The notes beneath the pieces were generated by a model that worked only from the letters and a program-made list of their open reading frames with translations, ran no database searches and was not told the DNA's origin. Shown one piece after another: positions 1-11,667 of a DNA stretch of 64,000 bases. How positions within the stretch are numbered: position 1 is the first letter of the stretch; each line of letters begins with the position of its first letter. The stretch comes from Harmonia axyridis. Its lineage: Eukaryota; Arthropoda; Insecta; Coleoptera; Coccinellidae. Both the position numbers and the translations under genes were made by a program. The stretch lies in NCBI RefSeq assembly GCF_914767665.1, contig NC_059504.1, positions 12,898,501-12,962,500 of the forward strand, read 5' to 3'.

Positions 1-47
1 TATGGGGAAAATAATATCAAAGCAAATGGAAAAATATTTGGTTTCTA

Positions 48-946
48 TTAGGTGTACAACTTTGCTTCCACCGTTTTGGAATAGATGACTGAAGTGGTAA
101 GTGGTAGTCGAAATAAATAGATTGTAGATGTCATAAAATAAGCTTAGGTATTTGTAAACATAACGCCATCAGAATATTGGTCGATTTGTGTCTGCATATT
201 GAAGTTATTTTCGATTAAACATGTCAGCTTACGAGCCAAATTCTCGTAATTTACGGAAGGTTTTAATTTTTTGCTTTAAAATGAAAAATTCTGCGGCTGA
301 GGCTCATCGAATGCTCTCTTATACCTATGGCGAGGCCGCTATTAGGAAAAGAGCGTGCCGAGAGTAGTGTCAACGCTTCAAGAACGGTGACTTTGACGTT
401 GAAGACGTGGAATAGAAAAGGTTTTTGAAGATGCAGAATTGAAGGCATTACTTGATCAAGACTCGTGTCAAACGTATTAAAAATTGGCAGGACCATTAGG
501 AGTGACGCAACGAGCCATTTCAAAACTCCTGAAAGTCATGGAAATGATTCAGAAACTAGGAAATTGGGTATCGTACGAGTTGAAGCCGAGAGATGTTTAA
601 CGGCGTTTGTCAGCTTGTGAACAGCTGCTTGCATGGCAAAGACGGAAGGGATTTCTGCATCACATTGTGAATGGAGACGAAAAATGGGTTCATTAAGATG
701 ATACCAAGCGCAAAAAAGCATAGGGATATCCCGACCATGCTTCCACGTTGTCAATCAAACCGAATATTCACGGTTTCAAGGTCATGCTCAGTATTTGGTG
801 GAACCAGCTCGGCGTAGTGTATTATGAGTTGTTAAAACTGACTGAAACAACAACAGGTGATCGTTATCGAAAGAAATTAATGCGTTTGAGCCTAGCATTG
901 AAAGACAAATGGTCGCAATACAACGAGAGACATGATAAAGTGATTT
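48..946 (+). mobile_element. mariner element relic, 3' truncated (copy 1)
   Basis: The left inverted repeat TTAGGTGTACAACTTTGCTT starts at 48 after a TA target. A transposase frame opens at ATG 221 (MSAYEPNSRNLRKVL). The helix-turn-helix part (NSAAEAHRML, KNGDFDVED), the VTQRAISKLLKV block, NGDEKWVH around the first catalytic aspartate, and the PNIHGFKVMLSIWW block follow in order. There are stops after RACRE and at several later points, and a frameshift near 400. The copy stops abruptly after HDKVI at 946, so the second and third catalytic aspartates and the right end are missing. It is dead, and belongs to the same family as the copies at 23.3-24.5 kb and 25.3-26.1 kb. Confidence 0.85.
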
Positions 947-1672
947 GAATTTGATCTGATATTGGCAGAAGAAAAACCCTAGAAAATTTAAGTTCTTTAT
1001 TTGGGGCGATTTCGAATCTTGTAACACCAATCTCAACCGTACGACGCAGCGAACGTCTACAAACACGTCCAGCAACCCACGATACAGCCCACACAGCGCC
1101 ATCCGCAGGACTACCGCGACAGCAGTGTTTATATAATACTCGCTAGTTCGCGACCAAATCGTGTATAACCAGTGAATCAGTGTTACGTGGCAAGATGAAC
1201 AGATATCGATCTATTATCTAATACACCAAGCTTTAATTTGTTACTAAGAGACTCGTACAACAATTGCATCCCCAGGGAACTTTTGTTACACAGAGGCATC
1301 CTGCAACGGGAACCTCTAGAGCTTTCTGGTAATATAATTAATCTTTCGGTTATCAAGTGCATCCCTAGTGGAACTCTTGTAACTCGTCACCATCGCCGTC
1401 GTCATCAAGTGCATCCCCAGTGGAACTCTTGGAACACGTCGCCATCGCCATCGTGTAGACCTAGTGCGTTAGGTTCACCAAGTGCTTTTCGTCTTCGACA
1501 ACCAGGACTTGTGCCGGAAGTCCTTCACGTACGGTTTACTGCCACCTCAAAGAGACTCTCATGGATATACCGCATACCTATTTTGTTTCGATTTGTTAAA
1601 CCGCACTAACCCTTATATTTTAATGTAAGACTTTGGAGAATACATTTATTTCAAACCTCGTGTTAGTTATTA
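947..1672. other. Non-coding segment of unknown origin directly after the truncated mariner
   Basis: No recognisable coding frame. It is more GC-balanced than the flanks, contains a TATA-like TTTATATAAT at about 1128 and an exact 52-bp tandem pair (separate entry). This could be part of a long terminal repeat, but I could not find a second copy or a clear TG...CA boundary. Confidence 0.3.
1352..1455 (+). repeat. Tandem repeat, two 52-bp units
   Basis: Two units start at 1352 and 1404 with ATCAAGTGCATCCC. Each continues AGTGGAACTCTTG and ends in a CCATCGCC-type run; they differ at a handful of bases. A shorter, more diverged relative (TTGCATCCCCAGGGAAC) lies at about 1264. Confidence 0.8.
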
Positions 1673-2707
1673 ATGCAAAATCCCCTTACAATCTTCGAAT
1701 TTATTGTTCTGTCCCTGAGGGAAAACTGTGTGAAACCGGACCATACAGCATCAATTAGAGGACTTCTCTTCGTACATCACATGTATCATCGTTTTAGTCG
1801 ATATAATTGGACGCTTTGGACAACCATAACGATGCCATTTATTAGATCGCATTATCAATTTGATCCCCATACATATTCATTTAATCCGCCAATAAATATA
1901 AATGTAAAAGGGTAAGAAATTTAAAATCAATATCTTATATTTAAAAAAAAATTACGAGACGATTGGCCAAACCTTACTTTCCGTCCCTATTAGATGGTAG
2001 GTTGACTTTCCAGATGCTTTGTTATTACAAGTGGTTCAACGAGCCTTACGTTTTATATTTGAATAGGAGATAGGACCGAATTCATTATGAACTGGCTGTA
2101 TTTGACATTGCTCGAGCTTTGCCCTCATTATTTGCATTTCCCAGCAGCGAGCTCAGAGATTTTCGAATAGATAATGAAAATTGATGATCACTCCGAGATA
2201 AAATCAGTTTGAACCATAACTAAAAGAGCTGTTATAACCGCGAATATTCATACAGTCTAGGTAAGATCTTCTGGAGTCAGAAGTTAGAATTTGATATGTT
2301 TGATATCGTTTCATCTGAATTTTATGTTCAAACAGTAAATTTCAACATTCAGAAACCATATACAGGAGGTTCCACTATTGACGTGATATTCTTTTGCGGT
2401 TAAGCGCTGAAATTTTCGAATATTTTATGAACATAGTATCATGAGACTCCATGAGCGCTACATTGTTTGGATATACACAGGGTAGGTATACCAAGAAAAC
2501 GCTAACCAAAGAAATGTTTCTTCTTATGGAACATTCTGTTTTTTATTGAATTTTCAGAAGGCATGGAAATAATGAACCCAAGTTTGTTCTAAGTTTCATA
2601 AGCTTAATGGTGTATACTACTGTATACTGTTGTATACTGGTGGATATTCATTTTGTTTTTGTGGAACCTTTTGAGTTTTTGTTTCATATAACTTTGAAAA
2701 TTGAAAG

Positions 2708-2984
2708 TTTTTTCAATCGTATCTCCATTATTTCAATGATGAATAAAAATTTTTCTATAAGGTAGAACTACCAACTTTTCTGAAGCTCTCCTTCAAGCCA
2801 ATTGTCATTTGTTGCTTTCTTATTGAGTAATATTTCCATTTCTTGATATTCTGAATTTCCAAATCGAAATACACAAGAACGTATGAATCTTTTTTCGAAA
2901 AACTCATAGATTTATTTTTCTTCCATCAAAATGTGAAACTTTTTGAAATTTATCGTTGAAATAATTGAGATACGATTGAAAAAC
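2708..2984. repeat. Inverted repeat with 36-bp arms
   Basis: The left arm (2708-2743, TTTTTCAATCGTATCTCC...) matches the reverse complement of the right arm (2949-2984) with only a few differences, around a spacer of about 205 bp. No target duplication was found. It is probably an eroded foldback or miniature inverted-repeat element. Confidence 0.6.
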
Positions 2985-3905
2985 CTCTCTGATATAAAAT
3001 TAAAACTATAAATTTCTCTGGGAAAAAATCAGTTAGTTCATTCTGAACGCATACGAAAGTTTCTTGCAAAAATTGAAAGAATCGATCAAGCGATTTTCGC
3101 ACAGATTCAAAATAAATCTGCACTGTAGAACCCAGTGCGTTAGGTAGTGTACACCCTTAAAACTTGACATTTTTGATATGTTTCGATTTTTCATGAATTG
3201 AAGAATCTCTGGAAAACCTAATATCTTCGAAATGACTGAATTTAATTGAATGAGTTTTTTAAGTGAACACTAGAAGAACGAAGGTAAGTACCAACTGATT
3301 TTTTGACAATCATTGAGAACTCGACTGGATGAAATGATTCATTTTAACTTAATGTTTGAAGGAGTCCTCTGTGAATTCTGAATTTTGAACACCCAGTAGA
3401 CATCACAATAATTATCAAAAGGTCAGCATTCACCCCCTTTCTACTATTATTCAGTTTTGAAATCTCATTCGAAATCTTGCTCAATTTATTCATTTCGAAA
3501 TTATTACGTTTTTCAAAAGATTCTCCAGTTTATGAGAAAACATATGAAACTTTGAATTCGATTCATTTGAAATCTAAAAGTTCAGTGAAAAACAGGGCAT
3601 TCCACGAGAAAAAACATATTATTTGGCCATGTTCACTTTTTTGGTACACTCTGTGTATTTATAAAATACTTGAGTATAACTCTAATGGAGCCTAATGCTA
3701 TTGTGTTGAAAAAAATTTCAGCGCTTGGACATAAAAGAAGTGGAACACTCTATATATATCATTGTAAAAACCATATCATCTATATAATTTATGCGATTCT
3801 TCTACAAGCATTCTTATTTCTTCCAATACCTTCAACTCCTCTTTCGATAATAGTTCTCGTCAGCAGAACTAAAAAAAAATTAGAACATAGGGAGAGATGA
3901 AGACA

Positions 3906-4242
3906 TCATTCATATGGTACAGGAGGCCAGTGTTTCGATTTCTCTGTCATTCGAATGAAATATGGGCCACGTCTTTTATAGAGGGGCTCTGACGATGAAG
4001 AATTTAGGTTTCGTTTCGACGATGAAAAATAGAGCGTGAAATTGTATGGTTTCCCCTCCCCTTTGTTATTTTTAGGTTCATCATGTCTAATAGGGAAGTA
4101 GACATTCGATTTGACCGATTGAGTTGAACGATAGTTTTGTTTTGGTGGGGTTTTTGAAATATCCATATTGAATCCGTGTTCGGATATTTCAACAAACTCA
4201 TAGAAAGATGATTTCTTCCGCAAAATTTTTACATTACTGATG
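3906..4242 (-). CDS. Unassigned minus-strand open frame, possibly a terminal exon
   Basis: A frame of more than 105 codons on the minus strand with no stop, ending KHWPPVPYE. It is rich in Ser, Lys, Asn and Tyr, and includes PPKQNYRSTQSVKSNVYFP and a basic LYKRRGPYF segment. There is no good ATG at the beginning; a TTTTTCGCATCAG stretch just upstream could be a splice acceptor, which would make this a last exon. I recognise no family. In AT-rich DNA a frame this long is unusual but not decisive, and the basic triplet is not followed by an amidation signal, so a neuropeptide precursor is not supported. Confidence 0.2.
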
Positions 4243-4874
4243 CGAAAAATATGCTACGGCATTCCCATTGAACTGGATGGCTACATCCAAAACACATTTG
4301 AGATGTAAATAAGCTATCGATGACTAGATGAAATTCATCTACTTGGGTATTGAAGTTTCAAGTTTTGGCACCTTGGAACTTGAGGCCAGATGACAAGGAA
4401 TCGATGCAGCCAAAACAGCATCACAACTCAATGAGATGATATTCTACAAAAAAAAAAATCACGAGTTTCACGGAGAAGGTGTTTCACACCGACCTCAAAA
4501 TTTTCAACATTTTGTAGTGAATTTTAACAATTCAATTGCCTTGTGGAAGGTTCTATCATTCCATTGTCAGTAATGGCGTAGTTTCTACTTGTCAAATGTC
4601 GAAAGATGACAGCTGTCTAGATAACGAGATATTCAAAATGAAACCTCTTCTTGTAAAATCCTTTTATCACATGTACACACATCGTCAGAACTCTAGGCTC
4701 CCTATCAAGTCTCAACTTGTTGAATATAATATGGCAATTTTTTGTATGTGGAATCTTCACTATCTTATCACTTGAATGAAAACATTAAACCAGCAAAAAA
4801 TGTTTCTTGTTCAGGAGAATACAGATGTATTCGCAGTTAATCAGTTTTCAGCGAATAACGAGAGATGTAATATT

Positions 4875-5312
4875 GAATATTTCCCTCCTGTCAAAAATTC
4901 TATGTATCTGGAGAACAATTATCGAAAATTACAGCGATAATTGCATTGTAGGAAGCGAAACTGCACTGCGATAATTGTTCTGTTCATAGATGCATAGTTT
5001 CTATGCATCTTACACAGTTCGAATCTATGGCAATTCCATTCTACATCAGTTTGACAAGTGATGTAACAGTTTATTCGGGAAATATTCCCCCGAATTACAC
5101 TCGTGCATCAAAATGACCGGATAATTTCGCATTCCAGCGTGTTTTCCTTAAAAGACTGCATTCGGTCATTTTCATTTTTGGAGAAAGAGCCCTCCACCTT
5201 CGGTGTCGGGCTCTTTCTCCAAAAATGAAAATGAACTCATGCAGTTTTTATGACAACACGCTGTCATGCAAAATTATCGGTAATTTTGATGCACTTGTGC
5301 AATTACTTACGA
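4875..5312 (-). mobile_element. Multi-hairpin foldback repeat, copy A
   Basis: This is the reverse orientation of the family also seen at 49762-50104, 50105-50607 and 55685-56094. Its core is a near-palindrome of about 95-bp arms (about 5098-5191 and 5209-5305) around a GC-rich tip with CCTCCACCTTCGGTGTC. Outside the core are three more perfect or near-perfect hairpins: TTCGGG/CCCGAA near 5072-5092, AGATGCATAG-TTT-CTATGCATCT at about 4988-5010, and CAATTATCG/CGATAATTG at about 4919-4947. There is no coding capacity and no terminal inverted repeat. The outer end reads GAATATTTCCCTCCTGTCAA. Confidence 0.75.
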
Positions 5313-5352
5313 GAATATTCCGTGGAAAAAGCCAGAACATCCAATTTCTCAG

Positions 5353-6260
5353 TTTGACTGGGCAAGAATAATAGCCCTAAATCAAGAAGCTTTCTCGAAT
5401 CACCAGATTGCGCAACGTTTGAATATTTTACGGACTTCAGTAAGGCACATAGTGGCCATTTTCCTGGAAACCGGCAGCGTTGTTTGGAGATCGGTGCCTG
5501 GTCGACCCAGAGTAACATCTGCAAGAGAAGACCATTATATCGCAAATTTCTCTAGAAGACATCGAACGGTATCTACAACAGCCCTTCGAAGTCATTTTTT
5601 GAGGACCTTTAGACGGGTAGTCTCAACCAGTATCATGAGGAGACGGTTGCATTCCTCTAATTCAAGGGCAAGAAGACCTTTAAGAGTACGTAGACTATCA
5701 CCTGGACATAAAGCTATCCGTCGGCGATGGGCAGAACACCACCAAGGCAGGCTTTTACCACGTGATAGTTGAAGAAAAAGAGATTGGAGAGGTCCAGGAA
5801 GACGAGAGCGAATCAATATCTCTCGGGAATTTGTACCCGTTTAAGGCGGATCGATGATGTGTTGGAGGGTATAATGTTCGGTTGTCGTACCCCACTTATT
5901 ATCGTTGAACGAACAATGATTGGTGCCATCTACGTAGAAAACATCATTGAACTAATTATTGTCCTCTGCGCTATGAATTTGGGGATAATTTAATTTTTCA
6001 GGATGATAAGGCTCCACCGTACACGAAGGGTTCAAAACATTCTTCAAGATCACAATATCCAGAGAATGAACTGGACAGCAAACTCACCAGACATTAAAAC
6101 AATTGAGCAATTATGGGATTACTTAGGGAGAGCAATATCCAATCGACAAAAATCCATCTTCAAATTTTCAGGAATTGAGTTTTGCCCTTCAGGCAGAATG
6201 GAACGATATGCATGAAAATGTCATAATGACTTGATTCGTGGGATACCTAGGCGTAAATAG
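5353..6260 (+). mobile_element. Tc1-like transposase relic with central deletion
   Basis: The frame begins FDWARIIALNQEAFSNHQIA, the N-terminal helix-turn-helix of Tc1-like transposases, followed by the GRPRVTSAREDHYIANFSRR linker and RRRLHSSNSRARRPLRV. After HHQGRLLPRDS the frame stops. Sequence resumes at IMFGCRTPLIIVE, so the stretch carrying the first catalytic Asp is gone. The rest gives FQDDNAPAHTARVV-equivalent remnants, DHNIQRMNWTANSPD, TIEQLWDYLGRAISNRQ and finally DLIRGIPRRK with a stop near 6260. No inverted repeats were found at either end. It directly abuts foldback copy A on its left. Confidence 0.8.
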
Positions 6261-8416
6261 ATAATCGATAAAGGACCCCGCACGTTTTATATGGGAAATG
6301 GCTTTCCGTGAATTTTGCTGAATTTTCGATATGTTGTAGTTCTTGATAAACTGATCAGAAATATTTATAGCCACAAAGCTCAAAAATGGACAGTTTTCGA
6401 GATATGGAGCTTTGAAAATTGATTTTTTGCAATTTTCGGGGTTTTTGCTCATCAATCGGGGAGCTCTCATTTCTGGTTGGGATGGAATTTGGATGTTCGG
6501 CGGCCAGAACCCCACTGAGAAATGATCTTCCTTGGTTATATCAGGCACCGCCATTGATAATTATTTTCACACTGCTCCACATTGGCTATGAAATGAGATA
6601 CAAATTCCAAGATCTTCCATACATCTTTTCATGCCACAAGATGACGCCAGAATAATTCACATGACCGAGAAACGACATATTGTGAGATTTTTTTAAGAGA
6701 GACCATAATACCTGAATCCTCATATATCTGATGTCCAATAATATCAAATATGTTAGCCAAAATGTTCATAACCAGGCACCGCGAGCTGAAATGGGGGAAA
6801 ATGGGAAAATCATAATCATATATCCTCAGGGATAAAAATTGTGATCACTATTGATGTCATTTACATATGATATGTGATTTGTTTCTCACAAATCTCGATA
6901 ATATGACAATGGGGTGTAAAGACATTTTCCTCAGAATGTCTCGAAATTGATGATAGCATCTCACAGACAAACGAATCCGTGAAAATGTCTGCAGTTTTGA
7001 TACAATATAGTACTATCCGGGTAGAATATGGAAGTTGGAAGCTAACTATGAATGGAACTTCCGATATTAACCCACGAATTCTTGAAAATACAATTTTTTT
7101 CTATTTTGTCTCATCCTGCATAAAGCAAAGAGTAACTAACAGAGATTCATCTCATTTCCAGAACATAGATGGTTTATTTATTGAGAAACCTAGGGGGGCC
7201 AAGAATTTTAACGATGTGTGTATTTGTTATAGTTCATCACTTGTTGAATCACTGATTATGATAAATGCGGCCCCCAGAAAACTCCTTTTTACTGCTTGAA
7301 AGAATTTGCCTACCAAATTTCCTAACTTCGTGCCATGCAGGTAAATCTAGCATACATCTCATGAACTATTCAATCGAGACGTCGTAAATGCAAAGTTTAG
7401 CCGATTGTCGGTTTTACAGCGGCAGAGGATCCATCCAGACCGGAAGGAAGCGGAAGTTATCACACAGGGATTTCCGCTATCACCATTGCACTTTCCCATT
7501 CAAGCAGATATTTCGTACCGGATATACCTGTGATCAAACACAGGTTCAACAATAGGAGATAGAGAAGGCAGAATTTCATCGACATGTGAATCATGTCGGA
7601 GAGAATCTGAGAAAAGGAATTGCTCGTTCCTACTGGGATTTGGAGGGATTGGAATGGGGAAAATCTGTGTTGTTTCATTGTTCCAGTTCATCCTGTGGGT
7701 GTTTCAATATGCTGGAAGAATGGCCATTGTGATGCGCTCGTCAATCATGATTTGGGTAATGAAAGGGATGATTTTGGACATGGAGATGTGGAACTATTAT
7801 AACATTTTGAGGTCCACATTTGAATATAATGTATTTTTCTATGATATGAAATGCTGAGGTTGTACAGAGGATAGTTTCCGGCCATATCATTTTGTATGTT
7901 CGCCTTCAAAGCTTTCATAATTTTGGATTAAAGTTTCCATATTTTGAGTTTATGGTGATTATTGCGCAATTTAAATGAGGCGTTTCTTGAAAGGATCCAT
8001 TTCTTGATATTTGGTTACTTGCAGAATCCAACTTTTGATTGTGCACAAATATTGGCTTCCCAAATTGTTTTCAAGATGTTTAAAAGGTTTTTGTAGAAAT
8101 TCATTGTTATTTTAGTGAAAAAGGTGGAAGAATTTCGCCAAATCAACTGATTTGGGATTTCATTACTTCAATATTAGAGTTATATACATAATTTTGTTCC
8201 AATTAGCTGATTTTTTAATTTTGAATTTGATCATTTAGATTTGGTAAAGAGCAATTGGCCTTATACAGGGTGGCATGAGTATGCAAAATATTGCTCTTCA
8301 AAAAGTGCGATAAGATGTGAGGTTTCCAAGACAGGAGATGCCCTAAAAAAATATGTTGGTCCTTCAAGAACTATCCAGCGATGCCCACTCCTTCCTGTTT
8401 TTTCCATGGTAATCGC
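6261..8416. other. No gene identified; eroded repeat sequence
   Basis: Short open frames on both strands lack motifs. The stretch around 6300-6365 resembles the region at about 17010-17070 (both contain a TATGTTGTAG block followed by CTGATCA), so it is probably an old dispersed repeat. TATACAGGGTGG at about 8264 belongs to the recurring CACCCTGTATA-type motif. Confidence 0.5.
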
Positions 8417-8889
8417 GCTAAGAGCTTGAATTGCCTGTGGAACAAGACAAGAATGGGAAAAAGTTTGTTGAAGCCAGATTTGGTTTGAGACCAGATTCTA
8501 GAAGAAGAGTATGGAGATATCCTGGTAATGTCACTCGTTTATACCAAAAAACATTCTGCAAGCTGTTATTGTGCTATATGCTGCAGATTTCGGTGAATAC
8601 TTCCTTTTAGTGCTCGTCCTAATATATCGCACACAGTCGCTAGTTTCTTGCGCGAAGAGAAAATCGAGGTTTTGCCGTGGCCAGCACAATCTCCTGACTT
8701 GAATTCCATTGAACACGTATGGGATATATTGCAGAAAAATGTCTTGAATCTTACAGAGATCAACTGCTACTTTGCTGTAAAAAGCAGTGGAAACAAATTG
8801 ATCAAAATCAGATTGATAACCTGATGAGAAGCATGCCTAGGAGATGTGCAGCTGTCGTTAACAATAGAGTTGGTCCAATACTTTATTGA
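8417..8889 (+). mobile_element. Tc1-like transposase relic (second subfamily), C-terminal half
   Basis: The readable order is ARFGLRPDSRRR-VW just after the first catalytic region, then a remnant of the DNARPH block (SARPNISHTVASFLREE), then EKIEVLPWPAQSPDLNSIEHVWDIL with the catalytic glutamate retained, and finally RRCAAVVNNRVGPILY with a stop at 8889. Frameshifts and stops interrupt it. The N-terminal DNA-binding region and both inverted repeats are absent. The motif sequence differs from the Tc1 family at 36-41 kb, so this is a different subfamily. Confidence 0.75.
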
Positions 8890-10860
8890 TGAATTTCCTC
8901 CTAGAGCTCTCGTTTATTGAAAATAAATTCTTTACTTTTCGGTTAGTCCCTAAAGTGACTTAATTATACTTGTTAATCTACAATTCTTTCATTATTTTTG
9001 GGCATGAAATTGAGAATATATATTATTTTCCGAAAAGTTTTTTCGTATTTCTTCACAAATAAGTATTTTTTTTAAATTTGGCACCATCTAGATATGTGTG
9101 TATTTCAGCAATTTAGGTACTTACTTAACAGCGCTGAAGAGTACCATATGGTAATACTCTATAGAGATCATTACTGGCATTCCATTATTTGTGAAATTTT
9201 GACAAGTGATAACTAGCAACTATTTTTTACACTAGTATAGGTTTTCTTCTTTCAAATATATACTCATTTCGACATCTACATTTCAAGATAATATAATTCA
9301 TAATGAATGATATCTTTTATCGGAAATGAATCAACAACAATAAATATCATTTTATTATCTGAACCATTCTGATTTATCACGTCAAAGCATAACTTATTAT
9401 ATCTGCTTCGATTTCCTACTTCCCAAACTTTTTAGTCGGGTTTATAGAGCCATAAATTTGAAATTATTACTCCAAATTTTGTGCTCTCCGATCAGCATTC
9501 GAACTTCCTGATTTTGATGAATGATTATATCCCACTGGAACTGATGCTATTTGAAATGTTTCGTTATCCTTCAAGGTTTTCCTCCCAACTGACGACAGAT
9601 GGTTAGATATACAGAATTTTCATTTTGAACTAGTGTGTGATGGTTATTTGAACAGAGTGAGTCAGCAGGCATGTGGCTGGTTATGTAAAAAGGTTTGTAA
9701 CCATGAACGAAATTAATTAACAGGATAAACTTAGAATTTAATCAAATGACTCTGATTGATTGCTTCGGATGATTGATGTTAAAATCAATTGTTGATAATC
9801 ATATTTGCTGGGATGGTAACCGGTATAGTTCTACTTTCATTATGTTTGAGTTATGTAATGTGGAAAGAAATGCAGATGATGTGTTATGATTGAAGTTGTT
9901 GAGGATTATGTATATGTTCTACTTTATGCACTTTATGTGTGTTGGAATCAGATCAGAAATATTTCACTTCTATTTTGTGAAATGGCTGTATTTTGAGAAT
10001 TAATTGTATCGAGTTCTTCAATGAATGAACAACATTTTAGCAAATAGCTAAGCGAATAGTTTTGAAGATATTGCACATCCGAAAATTAGGATATTTCTGG
10101 CGAAGTTTTATAATTCACACGAAATTTTACTTCATTATCGCTCAAACTATGGTAATGTTCAGTATATTCGAACTATTGACAAGAAAAAATTTTGTGTAAT
10201 CATTTCGAAAAATATTTCAACGTCAATCGAATTCGGTGTGAATAATTTTTATGGCACAAAAATGAATTATTGAACATATCATTCAAAGTAATCAAAGTCC
10301 CTTGAAGATATTTTTGGTAACCCCAATTTTAATTAGGTTCTTGAAGTTCAGTCACCTGTATTCAATTTTCTTTTTCTATTCTTTGAGATGGCTCTTATCG
10401 ATAAGGCGTATAAAACATGTGAATATATTTGCATAGATTTGCACGAACAGTTCATTCACGCTAAGATGATGAGGAACAGAATATTTGATATAAGAAAATA
10501 TCTGAGAAAGGTAAAATAATTTTATGTTCGAGTATAGAGTTACGCATCAAGTTATTATCATATAATTCTGTATGTTCGCATCTTCTTCATGCCCAATCCT
10601 ACGGAATAGGTATAAAAATGTAATTTCTTATTTGAGCGGAACGAGGGAAAGCTTTTATAAAAATCAAAGTAATACATAAATAATGTAACTTAAAAATGAA
10701 TATTCTTTATTTTGGAGGATTGGAAGCTTTCACCTTGAATAGTAGAAATGGATTTCATTCAAAGTGATAATCCTTCCTTCTTCTTCTCAAAAAATTCATT
10801 TTAATTCAACTCATTTCCTTCAAATCAAAAAAACAGATTAATCAAAACATTTATACTATT
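8890..10860. other. AT-rich sequence, nothing recognisable
   Basis: No coding motif, inverted repeat or target duplication was seen. Open frames are short and lie in very AT-rich DNA. Confidence 0.5.
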
Positions 10861-11667
10861 GCTGCAAGAATGCGGCCACCCTGTAACTCTTCGAACGGTT
10901 TACCGCTGGATAAGGTCTGACGGTTGAGCATCTCCGGCAACGATAACAGTGGTGCAGAAAACGCTAACATTGGAATATGGAATGGCATCAGGTCGTCTTT
11001 TCTGATGAATCTCGATTATCTTTGGGTGCTCTGATGGCCGAAGAAGGAATAGACGACGTCGGGGAGAAAGTTTGATGTTAAGCGTCATGCACACCGGACA
11101 GTAGGCGATATGGTATGGGGTGCTATTACACATGCGAGTAGATCACCTTTAGTCTTTATTCGAGGTAACATGACAGCGCTGCGTTACCTTCAAGGAATAG
11201 TGGAGCCATATGTTCTCCCTTACCTTAACCGGCTCGAGAATCCAATATTTCAGCAAGATTGCCCTCTTGTTGCCAGAGTTAGTTTAAACTTTTTCGAAGC
11301 GACACATGTGAATCTTTTGCCATGGCTGCCCAGATCCCCCGATTTTTTGCTCATAGAGCATGTTTGAGACACCATGGGTAGGAGACTTGGAAATTTACCC
11401 CAGTCCCCAGGGACTTGAACGGCTCTGAGACATGAAGTACAGGTAGCTTGAGATAGTATCCCTCAAGAAGAAATAGACCATCATGCATTGCATCAATGCC
11501 TAGTCGTGTTGGGGAGTGTATAGATAATCGCGGTGGTCAAATACATTGTTGACAATTTTTTTTCTCCAAATTTCAATTATTTACTCCTTGCCTTATTATC
11601 TACGTTTTACCCAAAAAAAAATAAAATTTAAACAGCTCTTTCTGGGTGTTGCAGTTTCTTTGTCAGT
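10861..11667 (+). mobile_element. Tc1-like element, 5' truncated, right end intact
   Basis: This is a copy of the family seen complete at 40159-41559. It starts inside the transposase at ECGHPVTLRTVYRWIRS, has a deletion before the EYGMASGRLF region, and continues with RYLQGIVEPYVLPYLNRLENPIFQQ, where the DNARPH block is damaged. It keeps the glutamate in LIEHV, followed by an in-frame TGA. The right inverted repeat ends TTTCTTTGTCAGT at 11667 and is followed by TA. The left half, including the left inverted repeat and the helix-turn-helix, is missing. Confidence 0.85.

Larger units (their letters stand above)
1673..4874. other. AT-rich sequence without an identified gene
   Basis: Mostly low-complexity AT-rich DNA. 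Two things stand out and have their own entries: an inverted repeat at about 2708-2984 and an open frame on the minus strand at 3906-4242. Other open frames here are short and have no recognisable motif. Confidence 0.6.

Noticed and set aside
947..1672. Solo long terminal repeat
   Set aside because: It has a TATA-like box and polyadenylation-like sequence, but no clear TG...CA limits, no target duplication and no second copy.
3906..4242. Neuropeptide precursor (KRR followed by GPYFIRM)
   Set aside because: No signal peptide, no amidation Gly before a basic site and no repeated peptide.
4875..5312. CRISPR array or bacterial terminator
   Set aside because: Repeats are not regularly spaced with unique spacers, and the genome context is clearly animal.
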